Shown in pieces: positions 26,225 to 35,714 of a DNA stretch of 64,000 bases. Source of the DNA: Betaproteobacteria bacterium (GTDB taxonomy: Bacteria > Pseudomonadota > Gammaproteobacteria > Burkholderiales > SG8-41); assembly GCA_021732605.1 (NCBI GenBank), contig JAKFUS010000006.1:1-64000 (forward strand), read 5' to 3'. A program made the translations under genes and the position numbers. The notes beneath the pieces were generated by a model that was given only the letters and a program-made list of their open reading frames with translations, did not search any database and was not told the origin of the DNA. Each line of letters begins with the position of its first letter. The stretch's first letter is position 1.

Positions 26225-26725
26225 TGACTCCTGCAGCTTTTCTTCCAGCAAGGCATGTAACTTCGCGAAATCCGGCTCTCCGAGTATGCGCATCACCAAC
26301 CTGCCCTGCTTGTCGATGATGAAGGTCGTCGGCGTCAGCTTCACTTCACCGAAGGCCTTGGCGAGGGCACCCATCGGATCCAGCGCCACCTTGAACGGCA
26401 ATTTGTTCTTCTCGGTGTAATTAAGAACGTAATTGGGTGGGTCATGTTTCATCGCCACCGCGATGGTTTCGAAACCCTGCGCCTGATACTTGTTGTGCGT
26501 GGCAACGATATCGGGCATTTCCTTGACGCAGGTGGCGCAGTCGGTGGCCCAGAAGTTGACCAGCACCACCTTGCCGCGCAAATCGGCGGTTGTGATTTTT
26601 TCGCCCTGCAACGAAACGAAAGTCACCAGCGGTGCTGCCGGCTTGGCGCTCCAGATCGCGAACCCGGCAAACGCTAACGCGCCGGCTACAACCACAGCTA
26701 GAATGAGGTTTCTGGATTTCATCAT
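26222..26725 (-). CDS. TlpA/ResA-like thioredoxin-family protein
   Basis: 167 residues. An N-terminal signal or anchor segment (LILAVVVAGALAFAGFAIWSA) precedes a thioredoxin fold of the AhpC-TSA/TlpA type: LRGKVVLVNFWATDCATCVKEMPDI with active site CATC, and a cis-Pro in LTPTTFIIDKQGRLVMRI. Likely a periplasmic thiol-disulphide reductase, for example in cytochrome c maturation. The reading frame remains open far upstream, opposite the DUF4197 gene, but only the part from the ATG at 26723-26725 encodes a recognisable protein. Divergent from DUF4197 with 30 bases between starts. Confidence 0.9.
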   Translation of the reverse strand: MMKSRNLILAVVVAGALAFAGFAIWSAKPAAPLVTFVSLQGEKITTADLRGKVVLVNFWATDCATCVKEMPDIVATHNKYQAQGFETIAVAMKHDPPNYVLNYTEKNKLPFKVALDPMGALAKAFGEVKLTPTTFIIDKQGRLVMRILGEPDFAKLHALLEEKLQES

Positions 26726-26755
26726 GCGGCCCGACCGCTGCGAGGAGTTTTGGAC

Positions 26756-27493
26756 ATGAGCCTTAACGTAACCCTTAACGTAACCACTAACAGGATGCGT
26801 ATTCTCGGAGTTCTGCTGGCTGTTGTCATCACTTCGGTCCTCATTTTGGTCACCACCCCGCCGGCTATCGCGGGCATTGCCGACATCAGCAATGCCGATG
26901 CCAGCAGCGGTTTGAGGCAGGCGCTGACCGATGGTTCCGCCGCCGCGGTAAAACTGCTGGGGGCTGAAAACGGCTATTTCGGCAATGCCAAGGTCAAAAT
27001 CCCGCTGCCGCCCAGCCTGCAGAAGGTCGAAGGCGCGATGCGCATGATGGGCATGAAAAAACAGGCCGATGAGCTGGTGCTGTCGATGAACCGCGCCGCC
27101 GAAGCTGCGGCACCCGAAGCCAGACAACTGCTGACGGATGCTGTCAAAAAAATGTCGGTGCAGGACGCCAAGGGCATACTCACCGGCGGCGACACTGCCG
27201 CCACCGAATATTTCAAGCGCACCACGCAGGCGCAGCTGACCCAGCGTTTTCTGCCCATCGTCAAAAAAGCCACCGACCGCGTCGGCCTTGCGCAGCAGTA
27301 CAACAACCTCGCCGGTCAGGGTGTGAAGCTGGGTGTCGTCAAACAGGATGACGCGTCGATCGAGACCTATGTCACGCGCAAGGCGCTGGACGGCCTGTAC
27401 CTGATGATTGCCGAGCAGGAAAAATCCTTCCGCACCGATCCGGTGGGCGCCAGCAGCAACATCGTCAAAAAGGTGTTCGGCGCGCTGCGCTAG
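26756..27493 (+). CDS. DUF4197 family exported protein
   Basis: 245 residues. Signal peptide near the N-terminus (ILGVLLAVVITSVLILVTTPPAIAG). The mature part matches DUF4197: ASSGLRQALTDGSAAAVKLLGAENGYFGNAKVKIPLPPSLQKVE, then GGDTAATEYFKRTTQAQLTQRFLPIVKKAT and TRKALDGLYLMIAEQEKSFRTDPVG. Function unknown, periplasmic. ATG at 26756 with GAGGAG eight bases upstream. It marks the left border of the vapBC-RM accessory block, which starts 67 bases after its stop. Confidence 0.87.
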   Translation: MSLNVTLNVTTNRMRILGVLLAVVITSVLILVTTPPAIAGIADISNADASSGLRQALTDGSAAAVKLLGAENGYFGNAKVKIPLPPSLQKVEGAMRMMGMKKQADELVLSMNRAAEAAAPEARQLLTDAVKKMSVQDAKGILTGGDTAATEYFKRTTQAQLTQRFLPIVKKATDRVGLAQQYNNLAGQGVKLGVVKQDDASIETYVTRKALDGLYLMIAEQEKSFRTDPVGASSNIVKKVFGALR

Positions 27494-27520
27494 AACAACG
27501 GATTGACATCTCCTTGACGG

Positions 27521-27559
27521 CGCGGCATCCTTGTTGAAATTTTCAACAAGGATGCCGCG
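27521..27559 (+). promoter_or_regulatory. Operator-like palindrome of vapBC
   Basis: Perfect inverted repeat with 19-bp arms around one central base (core CATCCTTGTTGAAA at 27526-27539 and its complement). It abuts the vapB ATG at 27560 and contains the AAGGA ribosome-binding site. A TTGACA -35 lies at 27503-27508; a weak -10 (CATCCT) 17 bases later falls inside the left arm. This layout suits autorepression by the VapBC complex, and the same sequence in RNA could hide the ribosome-binding site. Confidence 0.75.
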
Positions 27560-27793
27560 ATGGCGACCGTCAATTTCAGCGTGCCGGATGAAGTCAAGGC
27601 CGAATTCAACCGGGTCTTTGCCCGCGAAAACAAAAGCAGCGTTATCGCCCGCCTGATGATGCAGGCGGTCGAGGAGCGTCGCCTGCAAAAACAGCGGGAA
27701 CAGGCCATCGACACCATTTTGCGCCGCCGCCGCAGCCAGAAACCCGTTACCGATCGCCAGATTCGCGCAGCCCGCATCGCCGGTCGCCCGTGA
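27560..27793 (+). CDS. vapB: VapB-type antitoxin (ribbon-helix-helix)
   Basis: 77 residues. N-terminus MATVNFSVPDEVKAEFNRVFARENKSSVIARLMMQAVEE has the beta-strand/helix/helix pattern of a ribbon-helix-helix DNA-binding domain; the rest is highly basic (RRRRSQKP) and would wrap the toxin. It is the antitoxin of the pair and probably binds the palindrome that ends at its own start codon. Its TGA overlaps the GTG of vapC. Confidence 0.82.
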   Translation: MATVNFSVPDEVKAEFNRVFARENKSSVIARLMMQAVEERRLQKQREQAIDTILRRRRSQKPVTDRQIRAARIAGRP

Positions 27794-28236
27794 TCCACGT
27801 CGTCGCCGACGCCAGCGTCGCGATCAAGTGGTTCCTGCCGCCAAGCGCGGCCGAGCAAGACCATGACCGGGCCTTGATATTGCTGGAGATGGTGAGATCG
27901 AGGGCCGTCGTCCTGCGCGAACCACCGCATTGGCTGGCCGAGGTCGCCGCGGTATTGAGCCGGCTTGCCCCGGCGACGGCACGCCAAGATATTGAGGATC
28001 TCTGCACGATGCGCATCCCGATCATGGCAACCCCGAAAATCTATGCCACCGCCATTGATCTCGCAGTTTCCCTGAATCAGCACCTTTTTGACACGCTTTA
28101 TCATGCCGTGGCGCTGGATTTACCGCACTGCACCCTGATCACCGCTGACGAGCGCTACTACAAAAAAGCCCTCAATCGGGGCAGCATCACCCTGCTGCGC
28201 GACTTCAATACAACCTTGGAAAACCGCCCGTCATGA
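27790..28236 (+). CDS. vapC: VapC-type PIN-domain toxin
   Basis: 148 residues with a PIN RNase domain. The four expected acidic residues are present: Asp7 (VVADASVAIKWF), Glu in HWLAEVAAVL, Asp in QHLFDTLYHAVAL and Asp in LITADERYYKKAL. VapC toxins cut tRNA or rRNA when freed from VapB. The GTG start overlaps vapB, and its stop overlaps the ATG of the restriction-modification gene (ATGA at 28233-28236), so toxin, antitoxin and RM gene form one translationally coupled operon. Confidence 0.88.
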   Translation: MIHVVADASVAIKWFLPPSAAEQDHDRALILLEMVRSRAVVLREPPHWLAEVAAVLSRLAPATARQDIEDLCTMRIPIMATPKIYATAIDLAVSLNQHLFDTLYHAVALDLPHCTLITADERYYKKALNRGSITLLRDFNTTLENRPS

Positions 28237-31200
28237 TCGGCCAGTTGTTCACGCATAATTTCCTCACGGTCGGCATCCGTGATGTGCCCGTCTGGAAAAC
28301 CATTCCCGAAACGGAACTGGATGCCTTTGTGGGGGCAATCAAACAGATTTATGCTCCTTTCAAGGCCGGCAGCACTCTCAACGAAACCACAACCGAAGAC
28401 GAAATTATCGTCAAGGTGCTGTCGTGCCTTGGCTGGAACGAGCTTCTCGCACAACAGGTTGCATCAAAAACACGACGGGAAGACGTGCCGGACATGCTGC
28501 TGTTTGCGGATGCGAAAGCCAAAACCGCCGCATTAAAGGAAAAGCGCGAGGACCGGCGCTACCGGCATGGCATTGCGGTCCTCGAATCCAAACGCTGGAT
28601 GCGCCCGCTCGACCGCGGCGATGCCACCGACCCGCTGGACCGCGGAACCCCATCCAATCAAATCCTGCGTTACCTCTCCACCGTGGAAATCGCCTCCAAC
28701 CGGGCGATCCGCTGGGGCATTCTGACCAACGGCGGCGCGTGGCGGCTCTACTACCAGGGCGCGCGCTCGCGCTCCGAGGAGTTTCTCGAACTCGATATCG
28801 CGCCGGCACCCAGGCCGAGCTTGAGCACGGGATGGATGCCCGACATGCACTCAAGGTGTTTTATTGCCTGTTCCGACTGGATGCATTTCAAAACCAGTCA
28901 TGGGACAACGAGCACCGCACGTTCCACGAGTTCGCTCTGGCCGAGGCGCGCCGCTATGAAGAACTTGTATCCCAGGACCTTGGTCAACGCGTCTTCGACA
29001 CCGTATTCCCCGATCTGGCGAGCGCCCTCGCCTCTGGCGACCCCAAGGCGGTAGTACCACCGACCCGGGAATATCTCGACGAGGTACGCGAAGCGGCGCT
29101 GCTCCTGCTCTACCGCCTGCTGTTCGTGCTGTATGCCGAAGATCGCGGGCTGCTGCCAGTGCGCGACCAGCGTTATTACAACTACAGCCTGCGCCGCACC
29201 CGGGAAGACATACGCGACAAGCGCGATGCCAACTTTGCCTTTTCCACCCAGGCCTCGCGCATCTGGGATGACCTGAAAAGCCTGTTCGCCGCCATCGCCA
29301 AAGGCGACTCCGCTTTGGGTCTGCCGGCCTATAACGGCGGATTGTTCGACGATCAACGTACGCCCTTGCTCGCGCGTGCACGGGTCACGGATGCCCAACT
29401 CGCGCCAGCGATTGATGAGGTATCGCGCCGCTCGGAAGACACGCTGCGCGCATGGATCAACTATCGCGACCTTTCCGTACAGCACCTCGGTGGCATCTAC
29501 GAACGCCTGCTCGAATTCCGGCTGGAGCCGCAGGGACAACGGCTGGTTGCACGGCCCACGAGTTTTGCGCGCAAAGGCTCCGGCAGCTATTACACCCATG
29601 ACGATCTGGTCGCACTGCTGATCCGGGAAACGGTTGAACCGCTGATCGCCGAGCGCTTTGAAAAATTTACCAAGGCCCTCAAAAAATATGAACATAAACA
29701 AAGGCTTATACCAAGTGATTGGGAGGCATTGACGGCGCTTGATCCCGCCGGCGGCATTCTTGAGCTGAAGGTCTGCGACCCGGCGATGGGCAGCGGGCAT
29801 TTTCTGGTGGCGCTGGTGGACTACCTCGCCGACGCCATCCTCGAAAACATGGCGCATGCCGCGGAACTCATCGCTGACCACAAATGGGCGAAAAACATCG
29901 CGAATCCCTGGGTATCGCCGGTGACCGCACGTATCGCCGATATCCGCAACCGCATCCTCAAGGCCGGACGGTCGCAGGGTTGGGCCATTGACGAAACCCT
30001 GCTCGATGACCGCCACGTCATCCGCCGCATGATCCTCAAACGTGTCATTTACGGTGTCGACAAAAATCCGATGGCGGTGGAACTGGCCAAAGTTGCGCTG
30101 TGGCTGCACACCTTCACCGTCGGCGCGCCGTTGTCGTTCCTTGACCACCACCTGCGTTGCGGCGACGCGCTGTTCGGTGGCAAGGTCGCCGATCTGAAGC
30201 ATGAACTCGACCGACTCTCCGGCGGCCTGCTCCAGCGTGGCGACCTGCGCAAGGTCGATGAGGCGCGCACCACCATGCTGGCCATCGGCGACCTCACCGA
30301 CATCGACATCGCGGAAGCGCATCACTCCAAGGTGCTGATGGACCAGATGGAAGACAGCCTGCGTCCGCTCAATCGCGCACTGGATTTTCTCCAGGCCCGG
30401 CAATGGGCCGGCAAGGCACAGACGAAGGAATATCAGCAGACCTGGGTCGATCTGCTGAATCAGGAGTACGGCGATAACCTGCTTGAATCCATCGACCTGC
30501 TGTCGAAGCCGGGCATCCGGCTGCATGGCGAATCGCAAAAACGCGCGCATCGCGTCGTGCAATCAGCACTCGCACTCGCCCGCGAGATCCGCTTTCTGCA
30601 CTGGGAGCTCGCGTTCCCGACCGTCTGGGCCGGCACCAACGGCAGCCGCACTGGCGGCTTTGATGCGGTGATCGGCAACCCGCCCTGGGATCGCATGAAG
30701 CTGCAGGAGGTCGAATGGTTCGCCGAGCGTAAACCAGAGATTGCCCGTGCTGCGCGCGCCTCCGACCGCAAGAAAATGATCGCGGCGCTGGAAAAGGCCG
30801 ACGATCCGCTGTGGCGGGAATATGTGATCGCGAGCGACATGGCCGAAGCCGCGACGCGCATCGCCCGCGACTGCGGCGATTATCCGCTGCTCTCCGGGGG
30901 TGACATCAACCTCTACAGCCTTTTTGTCGAACGCGCCGAATCGTTGATACATCCGGACGGCATGGTCGGCTTGCTGACACCCTCCGGCATCGCTTCCGAC
31001 AAAGGGGCGTCGGCTTTTTTTGGGGGCATTGCCGATACCAGCAGACTTGCTACGTTATTCGATTTCGAAAACAAGAAAGTTTTCTTTCCGGACATTCATG
31101 CCAGCTTCAAGTTCTGTGCCTTCGTATTTTCCGGGCCAAAGAAATCAATAAAAACAACGCGCTGTGCATTCTATCTCCATCACATCAATGAACTTGCCGA

Positions 31201-32314
31201 CGCAGAGCGATTGCTCACATTAAGTGCGAAGGATTTCCGTACCGTCAATCCAAACACCGGCGGTGCACCGATTTTTCGCAACCAGCGCGATGTCGAAATC
31301 ACCATTTCCATTTACCGCCGCCAGCCGGTGCTGGTCGACCGGCGCGAAGAAACGAAAGAAATTCCGCCGAAAAAAGTCTGGCCGGTGCGTTACCTGCGCA
31401 TGTTCGACATGACCAACGACTCCGGACTATTCAAGCGCCGCGACGAACTGGAACGTAATGGATGGTACCCCACCGGACTCAACCGCTGGGAAAAAGGCGA
31501 GGCTGAAGCCGTGCCGCTGTACGAAGGCAAGATGGTTCAAATGTATGACCATCGTGCGGCAAACGTTGTAGTGCATGCGGACAACCTGCATCGTGCTGCG
31601 CAACAAGAAGCAACCGACTTAGCGCACCACAAAGATCCGAGGTTTGTGCCAGAGCCCCAGTTTTGGGTAAGCACATCAGATGTTTCCCAGACATTTGATG
31701 GCGCATGGTGCATCGCTTACAAAGCAATCACGGCGACAACAAACATGAGGACGATGATATCGGCCATCCTTCCGCAATGTGGTGTTGGGAATAGTATGTC
31801 AATGCTGTTAGCAGATGCGGCCTCGGATTACGCTGTCTGGTGTCCTCTGCTGCAAGCGAATCTCGCTTCATTTGCATTTGATTTTGTGCTTCGGCAAAAA
31901 GTCCAAGGCCAAAATCTTAACTTGTTCATACTCGAACAATGCCCGGTAATTACCCCTGCTCAGTTCGAAACTAAAATTAAAAAACAGAAAATTGCCGACT
32001 TCGTGCGCAGCGAAGTGCTGCGACTGTCATACACCGCGCATGATCTCGAACCCTTCGCCCGCGACCTGGGCTATAAAGGCGCGCCGTTCAAATGGGATGA
32101 AGACGACCGCCGCCACCGCATGGCGCGGCTCGATGCGCTGTTTTTCCAGCTCTACGGCATTTCACGCGATGACGCGGCCTACATCCTCGACACCTTCCCC
32201 ATCGTGCGTGAGCACGACGAAAAAGCCTTCGGCCGTTATCTGACCAAGGAATTGGTGCTCGCCTATATGAATGCCGTTGCCGCCGGAGATCTGGCCACGG
32301 TCGTCCGGATCTAG
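28233..32314 (+). pseudogene. Single-chain restriction-modification enzyme (Eco57I-type N6-adenine methylase fused to nuclease), frameshifted
   Basis: About 1360 residues when both frames are joined. The N-terminal part, in the frame starting at 28233, has a PD-(D/E)xK-like nuclease pattern (VPDMLL near residue 86, VLESKRW near 117) and ends usefully at FLELDIA (about 28800). The protein then continues in another frame from about 28805 (QAELEHGMDARHALKVF...) to 32314. The methylase motifs are intact: SAM motif DPAMGSGHFLVAL (about residue 514) and catalytic NPPW (about 815), followed by a target-recognition region. A -1/+2 shift near 28800-28810 separates the parts. An internal ATG at 28832 could still give a 1160-residue methylase without nuclease. 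Overlaps vapC by four bases. Sequencing error, true decay or recoding are all possible. The 31.1-32.0 kb part is visibly A+T-richer than its surroundings, as often seen in exchanged target-recognition domains. Confidence 0.82.
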
Positions 32315-32325
32315 CCCGCCCTCAG

Positions 32326-32367
32326 TGCGCTCGCTTCATTGCGCTCGCCTCATTGCGCCCACATCAA
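32326..32367. repeat. Short degenerate tandem repeat between the RM gene and polA
   Basis: Three to four imperfect 14-base units (TGCGCTCGCTTCAT, TGCGCTCGCCTCAT, TGCGCCCACATCAA) fill the gap between the RM stop and the end of polA and include the polA TGA. It may mark the right border of the accessory block. Confidence 0.5.
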
Positions 32368-35090
32368 TGCGCCTTATCCCAGTTCGGACCGCTGCCGATT
32401 TCCACCAGCAGCGGCACCGCCAGTTGCGCGACACCGGCCATCAGCCGTGCGAGACCCGTCTTGATGGTGCCAAGTTCGGCATCGGGTACTTCCAGCACCA
32501 GTTCGTCGTGCACCTGCATGATCAGTTTTGAGCCCAATTTTTCTTCGACCAGCCAGTGCTGCACGGCGGTCATCGCCAGCTTGATCAAGTCTGCGGCCGT
32601 GCCCTGCATCGGCGCGTTGATCGCCGCGCGTTCAGCGCCCTGGCGCCGCGCCGCGTTGCTGCCGCGGATTTCCGGCAGCCACAACCGGCGGCCGAACACG
32701 GTTTCGACATAACCCTGCTCCCGCGCCTGTTCGCGGGTGACGCGCATGTATTCGGCGACACCGGGGTAGCGCTGGAAATAACGGTCCATGTACTGCTGCG
32801 CAGCGGAGCGTTCGATATCGAGTTGCCTCGCCAGGCCGAACGCCGACATGCCGTAGATCAAGCCGAAGTTGATGACCTTGGCGTAACGGCGCTGCTCGTT
32901 GTCCACGGTCTGCGGCGTCAGGCCGAAAATTTCCGCGGCGGTTGCGCGATGGATGTCCTCACCCGCGGCGAAGGCCTTGAGCAGGCTTTCATCGCGCGAG
33001 ATGTGCGCCATGATGCGCAGTTCGATCTGCGAATAGTCAGCGGAGACAATCGTCGAACCGGGCGGCGCGATGAAGGCCTCGCGGATGCGCCGGCCCTCTG
33101 CGGTACGGATGGGAATGTTCTGCAGGTTGGGATCGGTGCTCGCCAGCCGCCCGGTCACTGCCGTCGCCTGACCGTAACTGGTATGCACGCGACCGGTGTT
33201 GCGATTGACCATCACCGGCAGTTTGTCGGTGTAGGTCGATTTGAGCTTGGCCAGACCGCGGTATTCGAGGATCAGTTTCGGCAATGGATGATCGAGCGCC
33301 AGTTCCGCCAGCGATTCCTCATCAGTGGATGGCGCGCCGCCGGGTGTTTTCTTGACCGGCTTCAGGCCCTGCTTGTCGAAGAGGATTTCCTGGATCTGTT
33401 TCGGCGAACTGAGGTTGAACGGCTGGCCCGCCTGTTCATGCGCGCGTTTTTCGATGTCGATCATCTTGGCGCCGAATTCGGCCGACAGTTCCGCCAGCAA
33501 TTTGCTGTCGATCAACACGCCGTTGCGTTCCATCGCATGCAGCACCGGCATCGCCGGCATCTCGATGTCGGCATAAATATGGTTCAGTTTTTGATCGGCG
33601 GCGATGCGAGGATGCAATGCCTGATGCAGTTGCAGCGTGATGTCGGCGTCTTCGGCGGCGTAATTAGAGGCGAGCTCGACGGCGACTTGTTCAAAACCGA
33701 TGCGTTTTGCGCCCTTGCCCGTCACATCATCATAACTAATTGTTTTTATTGATAAAATTCTCTGCGCCATGGAATCCATGTCATGCCGCTGATGGCTTTC
33801 CAGCACATAGGATTCGAGCAATGTGTCGTGCAGCACACCGGCCACCTGCACGCCGTAATTGGCGAACACATGCATGTCGTACTTGATGTGCTGGCCGAGT
33901 TTTGCGCGCTGCGGATTTTCCAGCCAGGGTTTCAGCGTAGCCAGCACGGTGTCGCGCGACAGTTGCTCCGGTGCGCCGGCATAAACATGACCGACGGGAA
34001 TGTACGCTGCATGACCCGGTTCCACTGACAGCGAGATGCCCACCAACTCCGCCGCCATCGCATCAAGGCTGGTGGTTTCGGTATCGACCGCGGTCAACGG
34101 TGCAGCTTCAATACGCGCTAGCCATTTTGCCAGTGCGTCCGCGGTGGTCACGGTTTCATAATGCCGTTCATATTGCGGCGCAGCCGGAATCACCGCGGCA
34201 ACCGGTGCATCCGTATTGGCAGCAGCGGCAGGCACCTCGGCAGCACCACCATCCAGTTCACGCCGCAAGGTCCTGAATTCAAACCGGTCGAACAATTCGA
34301 CGAGCTTTACCTTGTCCTGCTCCTTCAGCGTCAAGTCCTGCAACTGCACCGGCAGCTCGACATTGCACTTGATGGTTAGCAAGGCCTGTGCCTGCGGCAG
34401 CCAGTCCAGCGACTGGCGCAGATTTTCGCCGACCGCGCCACTGATGTCGGGCGCATTTTTGACGATGTTGTCCAGCGTGCCGTACTGGGTCAGCCATTTC
34501 ACCGCGGTTTTCGGCCCGACCTTGGGCACGCCCGGCACGTTGTCGACGCTGTCACCGATCAGCGTCAGGTAATCGATGATGCGCTCCGGCGGTACACCGA
34601 ATTTTTTCTCGACGCCATTGATGTCGAGAATTTCATTGGACATGGTGTTGACCAGCGTGATCTGTGCCGTCACCAGTTGCGTGATGTCCTTGTCGCCGGT
34701 GGAAATCACCACGCGTAATCCCGCCTGCTCACCCTGCCGCGCCAGCGTGCCGATCACATCGTCGGCCTCGACGCCGCCGACTTCCAGCAACGGCCAGCCC
34801 ATCGCGACAATCGCCTCCTTCAGCGGGCCAATCTGGGAGGCCAGTTCATCGGGCATGGCAGGACGGTTGGCCTTGTACTCGGCGTAGAGATCATCACGGA
34901 AGGTTTTGCCCTTGGCATCGAAGATGCAGGCGCTGTACTCCGCCGGCACATCCTTGTGCAGCTTGCGCAGCATGCTGAGCACGCCATAGATGGCATTGGT
35001 CGGTTCGCCGCGGCTGTTGCTCATGTCGCGGATCGCATGGAATGCGCGGTACAGATAGGACGATCCATCAACGAGGAGCAGGGTTTTCAT
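32364..35090 (-). CDS. polA: DNA polymerase I
   Basis: 908 residues. The 5'-nuclease domain is at the N-terminus (LLLVDGSSYLYRAFHA to about residue 300, including GVEADDVIGTLA), the 3'-5' exonuclease has the DxE motif in TAVDTETTSLDA (about 330-520), and the polymerase domain follows with motif A VSADYSQIELRIMAH, the O-helix region RRYAKVINFGLIYGMSAFGLA and motif C MQVHDELVLEVP. It is complete for repair and Okazaki-fragment processing. ATG at 35088-35090. A short A+T-rich stretch at 33733-33759, coding for ILSIKTISYDD, resembles the dispersed intergenic motif listed separately. DUF2782-thrB lie divergently upstream. Confidence 0.97.
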   Translation of the reverse strand: MKTLLLVDGSSYLYRAFHAIRDMSNSRGEPTNAIYGVLSMLRKLHKDVPAEYSACIFDAKGKTFRDDLYAEYKANRPAMPDELASQIGPLKEAIVAMGWPLLEVGGVEADDVIGTLARQGEQAGLRVVISTGDKDITQLVTAQITLVNTMSNEILDINGVEKKFGVPPERIIDYLTLIGDSVDNVPGVPKVGPKTAVKWLTQYGTLDNIVKNAPDISGAVGENLRQSLDWLPQAQALLTIKCNVELPVQLQDLTLKEQDKVKLVELFDRFEFRTLRRELDGGAAEVPAAAANTDAPVAAVIPAAPQYERHYETVTTADALAKWLARIEAAPLTAVDTETTSLDAMAAELVGISLSVEPGHAAYIPVGHVYAGAPEQLSRDTVLATLKPWLENPQRAKLGQHIKYDMHVFANYGVQVAGVLHDTLLESYVLESHQRHDMDSMAQRILSIKTISYDDVTGKGAKRIGFEQVAVELASNYAAEDADITLQLHQALHPRIAADQKLNHIYADIEMPAMPVLHAMERNGVLIDSKLLAELSAEFGAKMIDIEKRAHEQAGQPFNLSSPKQIQEILFDKQGLKPVKKTPGGAPSTDEESLAELALDHPLPKLILEYRGLAKLKSTYTDKLPVMVNRNTGRVHTSYGQATAVTGRLASTDPNLQNIPIRTAEGRRIREAFIAPPGSTIVSADYSQIELRIMAHISRDESLLKAFAAGEDIHRATAAEIFGLTPQTVDNEQRRYAKVINFGLIYGMSAFGLARQLDIERSAAQQYMDRYFQRYPGVAEYMRVTREQAREQGYVETVFGRRLWLPEIRGSNAARRQGAERAAINAPMQGTAADLIKLAMTAVQHWLVEEKLGSKLIMQVHDELVLEVPDAELGTIKTGLARLMAGVAQLAVPLLVEIGSGPNWDKAH
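33733..33759 (+). repeat. A+T-rich dispersed motif inside polA
   Basis: Plus-strand TAACTAATTGTTTTTATTGATAAAATT-like stretch, contrasting with the GC-rich coding sequence around it. Its core TTGTTTTTATTGAT recurs inverted at 57918-57931 and is related to the motifs at 37481, 53563 and 63103. Confidence 0.4.
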
Positions 35091-35221
35091 GCGGGATCCG
35101 GGCAGTTGCGCGACAACATCGTGCTGCCGCTGCATATGGCAGGAATTATCGCAGAGTTATCGCAAAATTCGCGTGAACTCCGGGCCACGCCACCTTTCAA
35201 AACACCTGGGAAAGCCGGATA

Positions 35222-35608
35222 ATGAACATCACTGGAGCCATCACCATGCGACCTGCATCAACCCGGATTATTCAGACCCTGATTGCTTTTGCCGCTGCCG
35301 TCGTCATGACGCTGCCCGCGGTGGCACAGAACAGCAAATCGGCTGCGCAGCCGATTCCCGAACCGCCACCGCCGCCCCCCGGCTTCGAACTGGATCCGGC
35401 GGCGGAGCCGCAGGTGACGATCCGCAAACGCGGCGAAGACACCGTCGAGGAATACCGCATGGCCGGCAAGCTCTACATGATGAAGGTCACCCCGCCGGGC
35501 GGACGACCGTATTACCTGATCGACGAACGCGGCGACGGCAAATTCGCGCGTCAGGAAGGGCCAGGGACTGGCGTCCGGCCGCCGATGTGGGTGATTCATT
35601 CCTGGTAA
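35222..35608 (+). CDS. DUF2782 family exported protein
   Basis: 128 residues. Signal peptide (RIIQTLIAFAAAVVMTLPAVAQ), a proline-rich stretch EPPPPPPGFE, and the DUF2782 core EPQVTIRKRGEDTVEEYRMAGKLYMMKVTPPGGRPYYLID. Periplasmic, function unknown. The polA - DUF2782 - thrB arrangement is characteristic of betaproteobacteria. ATG at 35222 or 35246; both give a signal peptide. Followed by a hairpin-forming repeat before thrB. Confidence 0.85.
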   Translation: MNITGAITMRPASTRIIQTLIAFAAAVVMTLPAVAQNSKSAAQPIPEPPPPPPGFELDPAAEPQVTIRKRGEDTVEEYRMAGKLYMMKVTPPGGRPYYLIDERGDGKFARQEGPGTGVRPPMWVIHSW

Positions 35609-35616
35609 TTAGTGAT

Positions 35617-35693
35617 TGGTAATTGGTGACTGGTAAATGGTAATTGGTAAATCGCGAGCATCCCCACGGGGTTTCACCAGTCACCAATTACCA
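35617..35693. repeat. Intergenic inverted repeat between DUF2782 and thrB
   Basis: TGGTAATTGGTGACTGGT (35617-35634) has an exact inverted copy at 35676-35693. Between and around the arms are further degenerate copies of TGGTAATTGGT and its complement, and a small hairpin CCCC-AC-GGGG. It fills nearly the whole gap and could act as a terminator or mRNA-stability hairpin. Similar low-complexity pieces occur in many betaproteobacterial gaps. Confidence 0.75.
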
Positions 35694-35714
35694 GTCGCCA
35701 GTCACCACTAAGCA

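Noticed and set aside
26726-27688. Long minus-strand open frame continuous with the TlpA-like gene (would give a 488-residue protein)
   Set aside because: The extra part lies opposite the DUF4197 and vapB genes, has no recognisable domain and is His/Arg-rich, as expected for an antisense frame in GC-rich DNA; the signal peptide and ATG at 26725 define the real start.
28898-30562. 554-codon minus-strand open frame inside the restriction-modification gene
   Set aside because: It is antisense to intact methylase motifs, has no family similarity that I can see and no ribosome-binding site.
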